Below, piece by piece: positions 26,325-34,936 of a DNA stretch of 40,046 nucleotides. The stretch comes from an uncultured Rhodocyclaceae bacterium (GTDB lineage: Bacteria; Pseudomonadota; Gammaproteobacteria; Burkholderiales; Rhodocyclaceae), in NCBI GenBank assembly GCA_937892345.1, contig CALAGF010000174.1, positions 1 through 40,046 on the forward strand. The letters are read 5' to 3'. The translations under genes were made by a program, and so were the position numbers. Position 1 is the first letter of the stretch. Each line of letters starts with the position of its first letter. A model generated the notes under the pieces. It saw only the letters and a list, made by a program, of their open reading frames with translations, did not search any database and was not told the origin of the DNA.

Positions 26325-27413
26325 ATGCAACGTCGCGATTTTCTGAAGAAAGCTTCACTGGGTGCCGCTGCGGGTGCTGCAGCTACGGTTGCCGCACCGG
26401 CAATTGCCCAGACCCTGCCGACTATTAAATGGCGTTTGACATCCAGTTTCCCCAAGAGCCTGGATACCATTTATGGCGGTGCCGATGTGCTGGCCAATCG
26501 TCTGCGTGCGATGACCGGCGGCAAATTTGATATTCGTGTTTTCCCAGGTGGTGAGATTGTCCCCGGGCTGCAGGCGCTGGATGCGGTGCAGCAAGGGACG
26601 GTCGAAATCTGCCATACCTGTTCCTACTACTACGTCGGCAAGGACAAAACCTTTGGTTTTGGAACCTCTGTGCCTTTTGGCATGAATGCCCGTCAGCAAA
26701 ATGCGTGGCTCTACTACGGTGGCGGACAGGCTTTGCTGGACGAGTTTTACGCGGGCTACAACGTGGTTTCCTTTGCGGGCGGCAATACCGGGACCCAGAT
26801 GGGCGGCTGGTGGCGCAAGGAAGTGAAGACCCTGGCCGATTTGAAGGGCGTCAAGATGCGTATCGCCGGTTTGGGGGGCGCTGTCTTCTCCGAATTGGGC
26901 GTTGTGCCGCAACAGATTGCCGGTGGGGATATTTATCCCGCCCTGGAAAAAGGCACCATTGATGCGGCTGAGTGGGTTGGCCCGTACGATGATGAAAAGC
27001 TGGGCTTCTACAAGGTTGCCAAGAACTATTACTACCCCGGTTTCTGGGAGTCCGGCCCGACCATTCATTTCTTCGTGAACAAAAAGGAATGGGACAAGTT
27101 GCCCAAGGAGTATCAGGAAGCCTTCCAGGCTGCTGCTTACGAGGCCAATGTCACCATGATGGCCGAGTACGATCACAAAAACCCGATCGCACTCTCCAAA
27201 CTGTTGCAAAGCGGCGTCAAGCTGCAGTCCTTCTCGGATGAAATCCTTGGCCAAGCCTACCAGGCAGCTCAGCAACTCTATGCCGACGAATCTTCAAAGA
27301 ACCCGGCATTCAAGAAGGTGTATTCGGCTTGGGAGAAGTATCGCAAGACGCAAAATGCCTGGTTCAGCGTCGCAGAAATGCGAATGGACCGCTTCCTGCA
27401 AAGTAAAAAGTAA
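26325..27413 (+). CDS. dctP: TRAP transporter substrate-binding protein with Tat signal
   Basis: A 362-residue periplasmic binding protein. The N-terminus RRDFLKKA (residues 3-10) is a twin-arginine signal, with likely cleavage after A28 (AIA). The mature part resembles the TakP/FcbT1 branch, which binds alpha-keto acids or aromatic acids, with GVKMRIAGLGG and EKGTIDAAEWVGPYDDEKLGF. The substrate is unproven. GGAGGA lies 8 bases before the ATG. The membrane partners dctQ and dctM are 0.7 kb away on the opposite strand, beyond dps, so dctP has its own transcript and a strong terminator. Confidence 0.9.
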   Translation: MQRRDFLKKASLGAAAGAAATVAAPAIAQTLPTIKWRLTSSFPKSLDTIYGGADVLANRLRAMTGGKFDIRVFPGGEIVPGLQALDAVQQGTVEICHTCSYYYVGKDKTFGFGTSVPFGMNARQQNAWLYYGGGQALLDEFYAGYNVVSFAGGNTGTQMGGWWRKEVKTLADLKGVKMRIAGLGGAVFSELGVVPQQIAGGDIYPALEKGTIDAAEWVGPYDDEKLGFYKVAKNYYYPGFWESGPTIHFFVNKKEWDKLPKEYQEAFQAAAYEANVTMMAEYDHKNPIALSKLLQSGVKLQSFSDEILGQAYQAAQQLYADESSKNPAFKKVYSAWEKYRKTQNAWFSVAEMRMDRFLQSKK

Positions 27414-27429
27414 GATTGGCTTGCTGATG

Positions 27430-27456
27430 AAAAACCCCGCCTTGGCGGGGTTTTTT
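27430..27456. terminator. Bidirectional terminator between dctP and dps
   Basis: AAAAACCCCGC (27430-27440) pairs with GCGGGGTTTTT (27445-27455) around a 4-base loop. The A and T arms let it end both dctP and the convergent dps transcript. Confidence 0.88.
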
Positions 27457-27470
27457 GTTGCTTGTTTCGC

Positions 27471-27935
27471 CTAGCGTTCCAGCAGGCTGCGCAGCATCCA
27501 GGCATTTTTTTCGTGGATTTGCATGCGCTGGGTCAGCAAATCGGCAGTAGGTTCGTCTCCCGCCTTGTCGACCAGCGGGAAAATGCTGCGCGCTGTTTTG
27601 GTCACCGCTTCCTGCCCAGCAACCAGTTGCTTGATCATTTCTTCCGCGCTGACCTTGCCTTCACTTTCCTCGATGACCGTCAGTTTTGCAAACTCGCGGT
27701 AGGTGCCGGGTGCTGCAACCCCCAGCGCACGAATACGTTCCGCGATCAGATCAAGGGCATTCCAGAGTTCGGTGTATTGGTCCATGAACATCACATGCAA
27801 TGTGTTGAACATCGGGCCGGTGACATTCCAGTGGAAGTTGTGCGTCTTGAGGTAGAGCGTGAATGAATCCGCAAGCAGGCGTGACAGCCCTTCAGCGATT
27901 TTTTCACGGTCTTTTTTGGTGATGCCGATATCCAT
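27471..27935 (-). CDS. dps: Dps ferritin-like DNA-protection protein
   Basis: A 154-residue mini-ferritin that forms 12-subunit shells, oxidises iron with peroxide and can coat DNA. The ferroxidase residues are in THNFHWNVTG and MDQYTELWNALDLIAERI. AGGAGA lies 6 bases before the ATG. An OxyR-like half site at 28044-28058 lies about 110 bp upstream, consistent with peroxide induction seen for dps in enteric bacteria. It sits between the dctP and dctQM parts of a TRAP transporter. Confidence 0.95.
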   Translation of the reverse strand: MDIGITKKDREKIAEGLSRLLADSFTLYLKTHNFHWNVTGPMFNTLHVMFMDQYTELWNALDLIAERIRALGVAAPGTYREFAKLTVIEESEGKVSAEEMIKQLVAGQEAVTKTARSIFPLVDKAGDEPTADLLTQRMQIHEKNAWMLRSLLER

Positions 27936-28043
27936 GTGATTCTCCTTTCATGGGTCCAGCGTCTTGGGTGCATTTAGTAGAGGTCAGGTGTAACTATGGC
28001 CCTTTGCTTGCTCAAGCGCCAATCAATAATGAACATGAATGCG

Positions 28044-28058
28044 ATAGGACTGCACTAT
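28044..28058. promoter_or_regulatory. OxyR-like half site upstream of dps
   Basis: ATAG-N7-CTAT is the core of the OxyR consensus. On the dps strand a further N7 then leads to a degenerate second half (ATGT-N7-TGAT, 4 of 8 matching bases). No clear -35/-10 pair could be tied to it. Confidence 0.35.
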
Positions 28059-28065
28059 GGGGGCG

Positions 28066-28092
28066 AAAAAAAGGGCGGGATATCCCGCCCTT
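28066..28092 (-). terminator. Rho-independent terminator of dctQM
   Basis: A perfect 22-bp palindrome (28071-28092; AAGGGCGGG and CCCGCCCTT arms) is followed on the minus strand by a run of T (complement of 28066-28070). It begins 24 bases after the dctM stop. Confidence 0.85.
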
Positions 28093-28115
28093 GCTGCCTG
28101 AAACACCTCGCAGGC

Positions 28116-29576
28116 TTATTTTTCGCTCTGTAAACTCTTCAGCATTTCCGCCGCGGACTCTTCGGTCGGTGCGCTTGCCGCGTCGCCGTCCTGCATCAGC
28201 AGGTTGAGGTCGGTCTCACCCTGTTGTTCCAGTCGGGCCTTCTCGGCAGGGTCGCCATAGCTGACGATGTTCGGGAAGATGATGATCAGCGCCACCATGA
28301 TGATCTGGATACAGACAAACGGGATTGCACCCCAGTAGATATCGGTCGTCTTGACCGAAGGCGGGGCCACCGAGCGGAGGTAGAACAATGCAAAACCGAA
28401 TGGCGGGTGCATGAATGAGGTTTGCATGTTGACCGCGAGCAAGACGCCAAACCAGACCAGATCGATGCCCAGCTTGTCCGCCACCGGGGCCAGCAGCGGC
28501 ACGATGATGAAGGAAAGCTCGAAGAAGTCGAGGAAGAAGGCGAGCACAAAGACCAGAAGGTTGACCACGATCAGGAAGCCGACCTGCCCGCCAGGCAGGC
28601 CCAGCAGCAGGTGTTCCACCCACAGGTCACCGTTCACGCCGCGGAAGACCAGGCCGAAAACCGTTGAGCCGACCAGAATGAAGACCACGAAGGACGACAG
28701 CTTGCCGGTGGTTTCCATTGCCTGCTTGAGCAGTTTGAAGGTGATCCGCTTGCGGATCAGTGCCAGAATCAAGGCGCCGGCAGCCCCCATGGCGCCGCCT
28801 TCAGTCGGCGTAGCGATACCGAGGAAGATTGTGCCAAGAACGAGAAAGATCAGGACCAGCGGCGGCACCAGCGTCGTCAACACGCGCAGCATCAGCTTGA
28901 AACCGCGCAGCGAGCGGGCTTCGGGTGGCAGTGCTGGGCAGGTATTGGGCTTGAGGATCGACAGGATGGCGACGTAGCCGACATACAGTGAAGTCAAAAT
29001 CAACCCGGGGATCATCGCGCCTTCGTACATGTCACCAACCGACTTGCCGAGCTGGTCGGCCATGATGATCAGCACCAGCGATGGCGGGATGATCTGGGCC
29101 AGCGTGCCGGAGGCGGCGATAACGCCGGTCGCCAGACGCTTGTCGTAGCCGTAGCGCAACATGATGGGCAAGGAGATCAGGCCCATCGAAATCACCGAGG
29201 CAGCGACCACGCCGGTCGTTGCCGCAAGCAGGGCGCCGACGAAAATGACCGCGTAGGCCAGGCCGCCGCGCATCGGACCGAACAGCTGTCCAATGGTATC
29301 GAGCAGGTCTTCAGCCATGCCGGATCGCTCCAGGATCAATCCCATGAAAGTGAAGAAGGGAATGGCGAGCAGCGTGTCGTTGGCCATGATGCCGAAGATG
29401 CGTTCCGGCAGGGCCTGGAACAGGGCCGGGGTGAGCAGGCCGAGTTCGATACCGATCAGTCCGAAGACGATACCGTTGGCAGCCAGTGCGAAGGCCACCG
29501 GATAGCCGAAGAGCAGGAAGAGAACCAGCGCGCCGAACATCAGCGGCGCCATGTTGGCAATCATGAACTCAGCCAT
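28116..29576 (-). CDS. dctM: TRAP transporter large permease
   Basis: A 486-residue inner-membrane protein with about 12 hydrophobic segments that carries substrate with sodium ions. Family segments include FGYPVAFALAANG, FTFMGLILERSGMAEDLL, IIPPSLVLIIMADQ and TPTEGGAMGAAGA. The C-terminal tail (about 450-486) is acidic and soluble. Its start shares one base with the dctQ stop (TAATG). It belongs with the larger DctM variants that pair with TakP/FcbT1-type binding proteins. Confidence 0.95.
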   Translation of the reverse strand: MAEFMIANMAPLMFGALVLFLLFGYPVAFALAANGIVFGLIGIELGLLTPALFQALPERIFGIMANDTLLAIPFFTFMGLILERSGMAEDLLDTIGQLFGPMRGGLAYAVIFVGALLAATTGVVAASVISMGLISLPIMLRYGYDKRLATGVIAASGTLAQIIPPSLVLIIMADQLGKSVGDMYEGAMIPGLILTSLYVGYVAILSILKPNTCPALPPEARSLRGFKLMLRVLTTLVPPLVLIFLVLGTIFLGIATPTEGGAMGAAGALILALIRKRITFKLLKQAMETTGKLSSFVVFILVGSTVFGLVFRGVNGDLWVEHLLLGLPGGQVGFLIVVNLLVFVLAFFLDFFELSFIIVPLLAPVADKLGIDLVWFGVLLAVNMQTSFMHPPFGFALFYLRSVAPPSVKTTDIYWGAIPFVCIQIIMVALIIIFPNIVSYGDPAEKARLEQQGETDLNLLMQDGDAASAPTEESAAEMLKSLQSEK

Positions 29577-30169
29577 TATTTAGCCTCCTGAGCTTTGGCG
29601 GCAGCGATGGCGGCGGCCAGTTCTTCTTCGGCCGTCGGGCCCTTTTTCTTGTCGTTCGGGTCGCCGATCATGCCGGCCAGGAAGCCGATGCGCTTGATCA
29701 GTTCCGAAATGCCCTGCAGAGCAAGCAGCGTAAAGCCGATTGGCAGCAGGATTTTTACTGGCCAGCGCAACAGGCCGCCCGCATTGGCTGACATTTCGTT
29801 GATCTTGATCGACTCGCTGATGAGCGGCAGTGACAGCCAGAGGACCAAAACCACCATCGGCAGCAGGAAAAACAGGGTGCCGATGATGTCGATCACAGCG
29901 AGGCCGCGCGGCGAAAGCTTGCCCGAGAGGACATCGATGCGAACATGTTCGTTACGTTGCAGTGTATACGGTGCAGCAAGCAGGAAAATGGCGGCAAACA
30001 GGTACCACTGAATTTCCAGCAAGCCGTTGGAGCTGTAATCAAAAGCAAAACGCACTACAGCATTGCCGGAACTGATGGCCGTCATGATGAGCACGAGCCA
30101 GAATGCGCCTTTGCCGACGCGCTCATTGAGCCAGTCGATCATCTGCGAAAGCTTGAGCAGAAGGGTCAC
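29576..30169 (-). CDS. dctQ: TRAP transporter small permease
   Basis: A 197-residue membrane protein with four predicted helices, typical of DctQ. QRNEHVRIDVLSGKLSPRG is the conserved loop after the second helix. The C-terminal tail is rich in Lys, Ala and Glu. GTG 30169 is chosen because AGGAGG lies about 8 bases upstream; the longer open frame to 30358 has no such site. It is the first gene of the leftward dctQM pair, divergent from the phosphoglycerate mutase-like gene. Confidence 0.92.
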   Translation of the reverse strand: MTLLLKLSQMIDWLNERVGKGAFWLVLIMTAISSGNAVVRFAFDYSSNGLLEIQWYLFAAIFLLAAPYTLQRNEHVRIDVLSGKLSPRGLAVIDIIGTLFFLLPMVVLVLWLSLPLISESIKINEMSANAGGLLRWPVKILLPIGFTLLALQGISELIKRIGFLAGMIGDPNDKKKGPTAEEELAAAIAAAKAQEAK

Positions 30170-30235
30170 GAAAAGTCCTCCTCGGTTGATAGAATTTCCG
30201 GCTTCTATAATTGGCCGGCGTGATGAGACATCCGG

Positions 30236-30928
30236 ATGGCAATTTACAGCGAAGGCGTCAGTGAGAACATGGTGGAAATCCCTACCCGGCAACAGATAAC
30301 CCGCATTTGTCTGGTGCGGCATGGTGAAACGGAGTGGAACGCAGCACGCCGAATTCAAGGGCAGATCGATATTGGCTTGAATGAAACCGGCGTGGCACAG
30401 GCGCAGGCTGCCGGTCGCTGGCTTCGCAAGTCAGGGATTTCTGCGCTTTATAGCAGTGATTTGAAGCGTGCGTGGACCACAGCGCTGGCGATCGGCGAGG
30501 CATTGGATCTGGTGCCGCAGGCCGTGCCGGAAATGCGCGAACGCCGCTACGGCAAGTTTGAGGGTCTGACCTACGATGAGGCGCGCGAAAAATTCCCCGA
30601 TGGTTACGCCGCCTTCGAGGGGCGCCATGCCGGGTACGATTTCGAAAACGGGGAAAGCCTGAGAGCGATGTTTGACCGCGTTACCGGCAAGCTCAAGGAG
30701 ATTGCCGCCGCCCATGTTGGGCAAGCGGTCGTCGTGGTGCTGCACGGTGGTGTGCTCGACATCATCAACCGCTTTGTGCGCGGCAACTCGCTGGAAATGT
30801 CCCGTGACTTCCTGATCCCCAATGCTGGCATTAACTGGGTTTCTACAGTCGACGGTCAGTGGACCCTGGAATCCTGGGGTGAAACGGCACACCTGGCACC
30901 GGGTGCGCTGGACGAACTCCCTTCGTGA
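30236..30928 (+). CDS. Histidine phosphatase family protein (phosphoglycerate mutase-like, GpmB/CobC type)
   Basis: A 230-residue cytosolic protein of the branch-1 histidine phosphatase superfamily. R28-H29-G30 in LVRHGETEWN is the phospho-acceptor motif, ERRYGKFEGLTYDEA carries the catalytic acid, and VVLHGGVLDII holds the second histidine. It may be a phosphoglycerate mutase or a phosphatase. ATG 30236 fits a TATAAT at 30206-30211 (its -35 is poor). ATG 30269 (MVEIPTRQQITR) is an alternative. It lies 42 bp before glyA. Confidence 0.85.
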   Translation: MAIYSEGVSENMVEIPTRQQITRICLVRHGETEWNAARRIQGQIDIGLNETGVAQAQAAGRWLRKSGISALYSSDLKRAWTTALAIGEALDLVPQAVPEMRERRYGKFEGLTYDEAREKFPDGYAAFEGRHAGYDFENGESLRAMFDRVTGKLKEIAAAHVGQAVVVVLHGGVLDIINRFVRGNSLEMSRDFLIPNAGINWVSTVDGQWTLESWGETAHLAPGALDELPS

Positions 30929-30970
30929 TAGAATTTCTGCCCTTTTCTTCAATGGCTTGAGGCTTCTCAC

Positions 30971-32221
<1,251 letters not shown>

Positions 32222-32227
32222 TCCGGC

Positions 32228-32692
32228 GTGAAGTGTCCTTTCTGCGGTAATGACGAAACCGGGGTGGTCGATACCCGGGTTTCCGAAGAAGGCGATATCG
32301 TTCGTCGCCGCAGGAAGTGTTCTGCCTGTGACAAACGCTTTACCACCTATGAGCGGGCAGAGATCCAGTTGCCGCAGGTCGTCAAGAAAAACGGCCTGCG
32401 CGCGGATTTTGATCGGGCAAAACTTCGAGCCAGTCTGGAGTTGGCTTTGCGCAAGCGCCCGGTCTCCATCGAGTCAGTCGATGCGGCCATTGCCGATATT
32501 GAAGAAAAGCTGCTGACCGCAGGTGAACGTGAGGTCGGTACGCAGCAGCTGGGCGAGCTGGTAATGCGTGAGTTGAAGAAGCTCGATAAAGTGGCTTATA
32601 TCCGCTTTGCCTCCGTCTATCGAAATTTCGAAGACGTCGATGCCTTTTCCAAACTGATCAAGGAAGTCTCGCCGACTTCGCGCAAAAAATGA
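32228..32692 (+). CDS. nrdR: Transcriptional repressor NrdR
   Basis: A 154-residue ATP-cone repressor of ribonucleotide reductase genes. The zinc ribbon is C3, C6, C31 and C34 (MKCPFC...CSAC), followed by KRFTTYERAE and an ATP-cone domain (about 49-139). It starts with GTG, 6 bp after glyA, and overlaps ribD by 4 bp. The same gene order (glyA-nrdR-rib genes) is common in proteobacteria. Confidence 0.96.
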   Translation: MKCPFCGNDETGVVDTRVSEEGDIVRRRRKCSACDKRFTTYERAEIQLPQVVKKNGLRADFDRAKLRASLELALRKRPVSIESVDAAIADIEEKLLTAGEREVGTQQLGELVMRELKKLDKVAYIRFASVYRNFEDVDAFSKLIKEVSPTSRKK

Positions 32693-33777
32693 GTTTTTCT
32701 GCCGTTGACCACGGCATGATGGCGCGTGCGCTCCAGCTGGGAGAGCTTGGGTTGTGGACAACTTCGCCAAATCCGCGAGTCGGCTGTGTATTGCTGCGTG
32801 ATGGCGAAATCGTGGGTGAAGGCTGGCATGCCCGGGCCGGTGAAGCGCATGCCGAAGTTCACGCCTTGCGTGCCGCTGGCGAACGTGCCCGCGGGGCCAC
32901 TGCTTACGTGACGCTGGAGCCGTGCAGCCATTTTGGCCGGACGCCGCCGTGTGCTGAAGCCTTGCTTGCCGCTGGCGTCTCCCGCGCAGTTGCGGCGATG
33001 AGTGACCCGAATCCGCTGGTCGCCGGCAATGGGCTTGCAAAATTGCGCGCGGCCGGGATTGAGACAGCCTGCGGGTTGCTCGAAAACGAGGCTCGCGAAC
33101 TCAATATGGGCTTTGTTTCTCGCATGACCCGTGGGCGTCCATGGCTGCGCCTGAAAGTGGCGGCCAGCCTGGATGGCAAGACTGCGCTCAACAATGGCCT
33201 GAGCCAATGGATTACCGGGCCGGAGGCTCGGCGCGACGGTCACCGCTGGCGGGCGCGGGCCTGCGCCATCCTGACAGGTATGGGAACCGTGCGTGATGAC
33301 GATCCCAGCTTGACCGTGCGTGATGTCGAAACGCCCCGTCAGCCTTTGCGAGTGGTCGTCGACAGCCGCCTGGAAACGCCGCCGACGGCAAAAATTCTGC
33401 AGGGTGGCGGGGTGCTGATCGCTGCTGCGGTCGACGTGCCGGAAAAAGCCAAAATACTGCGGTCGACCGGTGCTGAAGTCCTTGTTTTGCCCAGCGTTAG
33501 CGGCAAGGTTGATTTGCGTGAATTGCTCGTCGAACTGGGTCGGCGTGGCATCAATGAAGTTCACGCCGAGGCAGGCTTCAAGCTCAATGGTTCCTTGTTA
33601 TGCGAAGGCCTGGTCGACGAATTTCTCTTTTATCTTGCACCTTGCCTGATCGGTCATCAGGCAGCAGGCTTGTTTAACCTGCCGGAGTTGTTGGCGCTGG
33701 ATGGCAAGCAGCGCCTGCAGATTCGTGATGTTCGCCAGATTGGTGCAGATATTCGCCTGATCGCACGGCCGAGCTAG
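32689..33777 (+). CDS. ribD: Bifunctional riboflavin-biosynthesis deaminase/reductase
   Basis: A 362-residue two-domain enzyme that deaminates and then reduces the pyrimidine intermediate of riboflavin synthesis. The deaminase zinc site is H54-A-E56 with C79 and C88 (PCSHFGRTPPC). The reductase domain follows from about residue 145 (RLKVAASLDGKTA, then GMGTVRDDDPSLT, and EAGFKLNGSLL). It starts inside the nrdR stop (ATGA). Its last 104 bp are antisense to the end of the convergent moeB gene, although its C-terminus is normal. Confidence 0.95.
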   Translation: MSFSAVDHGMMARALQLGELGLWTTSPNPRVGCVLLRDGEIVGEGWHARAGEAHAEVHALRAAGERARGATAYVTLEPCSHFGRTPPCAEALLAAGVSRAVAAMSDPNPLVAGNGLAKLRAAGIETACGLLENEARELNMGFVSRMTRGRPWLRLKVAASLDGKTALNNGLSQWITGPEARRDGHRWRARACAILTGMGTVRDDDPSLTVRDVETPRQPLRVVVDSRLETPPTAKILQGGGVLIAAAVDVPEKAKILRSTGAEVLVLPSVSGKVDLRELLVELGRRGINEVHAEAGFKLNGSLLCEGLVDEFLFYLAPCLIGHQAAGLFNLPELLALDGKQRLQIRDVRQIGADIRLIARPS

Positions 33778-34519
33778 GCCTGCAAACAGCGCAGTCGGCA
33801 TCTTGCCGGAACTTGACTGTGCGCCAGTTCATGCTCATTGCGTCGAGCAACAGCAAGCGTCCATTCAAAGATTCACCAATGTCAGCGACCAGTTTCAGCG
33901 CTTCGGCTGCCTGCATGGTGCCGATGATGCCGGTCAGCGGTGCAAAAACGCCCATGACTGCGCAGCGAACTTCTTCGACATCGTCAGCCTCGGGAAAGAG
34001 GCAGTGGTAGCAAGGTGCATCGTCGCGGCGCAGGTCGTAGACGCTGATCTGGCCATCAAAACGGATGGCGGCGCCGGAAACCAGCGGCTTCCGGTGATGT
34101 ACGCAGGCACGGTTGATGGCATGGCGGGTCGCAAAGTTGTCGCTGCAGTCGAGGACGATGTCTGCACTGGCGATCAGTGCATCCAGCGCGGGTCCGGCCA
34201 GTCTTTTTTGCAATGGAATCAAGTCGACCGTTGGATTGATCGCCGCCAGCGCCTGCCGGCCTGATTCAACTTTGGGCAGGCCGACACGTGCTTCGGTGTG
34301 CAGAATCTGACGCTGCAGATTAGTCAGATCGACGGTATCGTCATCGACCAGCGTCATTTTTCCAATGCCGGCCGATGCAAGGTATAGCGCGGCAGGAGAC
34401 CCTAGTCCGCCTGCGCCAATGATCAATGCGTGGGTTTCAAGAATGCGCGTTTGCCCCTCAATGCCCAGTGCATCCAGCAGGATGTGACGGCTGTAGCGCA
34501 GCAGTTGCTCGTCGGTCAC
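33674..34519 (-). CDS. moeB: MoeB/ThiF-family adenylyltransferase
   Basis: A 281-residue E1-like enzyme that adenylates the C-terminus of MoaD or ThiS for sulfur transfer. GAGGLGSPAALYLASAGIG is the ATP-binding motif, DLTNLQRQI follows, and zinc ligands are in CYHC and CAVC. GTG 34519 overlaps the upstream stop (GTGA) and gives the usual TDEQLLRYSRHILL start; GTG 34534 is possible. After CAVCRP, where most relatives end, about 28 residues rich in His, Ala and Pro continue into DNA antisense to ribD. The tail may be non-functional. MoeB and ThiF cannot be separated here; mogA elsewhere in the window mildly favours MoeB. Confidence 0.88.
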   Translation of the reverse strand: MTDEQLLRYSRHILLDALGIEGQTRILETHALIIGAGGLGSPAALYLASAGIGKMTLVDDDTVDLTNLQRQILHTEARVGLPKVESGRQALAAINPTVDLIPLQKRLAGPALDALIASADIVLDCSDNFATRHAINRACVHHRKPLVSGAAIRFDGQISVYDLRRDDAPCYHCLFPEADDVEEVRCAVMGVFAPLTGIIGTMQAAEALKLVADIGESLNGRLLLLDAMSMNWRTVKFRQDADCAVCRPSSAVRSGEYLHQSGEHHESAGAACHPAPTTPAG

Positions 34520-34917
34520 TTGTACTCGCGCCACTCCGGGGGCGTGTCGTCATGATCGCCGTGGGGGCGGTGCTCCCAGGCTTTGACATAGGCTTCCTGC
34601 TCGGAGCGCTTCAGGCGCTTCTCAGGAGCGGCCATGTTGTGCAACTGGGTATCTTCAACGTAATAAATCAAGGCGCGAGTCAGCTTGGTCATCAGCGTAT
34701 TGTCGAGATGGTAGCCGCGGTCGATCAAGTGCTCGTCGAGTTCGCGCAGGGTGTGCTGCTGCAGATCATAGCTGACCCCCACCGAGCGCTTTTCGAATTT
34801 GGGTTCGACATTCACTTCGTCCAGGCGTTGCAGGTCGCTCGCCGCTTCCGGCACCTGGCCTGGCGGGAATTTCGAGAAGAGGATTTCTCGTTTCTTGTTG
34901 AGCTCTGCGCCTGACAT
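34516..34917 (-). CDS. Conserved hypothetical protein, possible HMA-like fold without CxxC
   Basis: A 133-residue soluble protein between ctpA and moeB. Its middle (about residues 33-75: DEVNVEPKFEKRSVGVSYD, LRELDEHLIDRGYHLDN) resembles the beta-alpha-beta pattern of heavy-metal-associated domains but has no CxxC metal motif. The helix TKLTRALIYYVEDTQ follows, then a charged tail with HDDTPPEWREYK. I do not know its function. Overlap with moeB suggests coupled translation. Confidence 0.7.
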   Translation of the reverse strand: MSGAELNKKREILFSKFPPGQVPEAASDLQRLDEVNVEPKFEKRSVGVSYDLQQHTLRELDEHLIDRGYHLDNTLMTKLTRALIYYVEDTQLHNMAAPEKRLKRSEQEAYVKAWEHRPHGDHDDTPPEWREYK

Positions 34918-34936
34918 GATCCCCTCGCTGCGTGAC

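Noticed and set aside
30929..30970. Glycine riboswitch before glyA
   Set aside because: The gap is only 42 bases, too short for the known aptamer.
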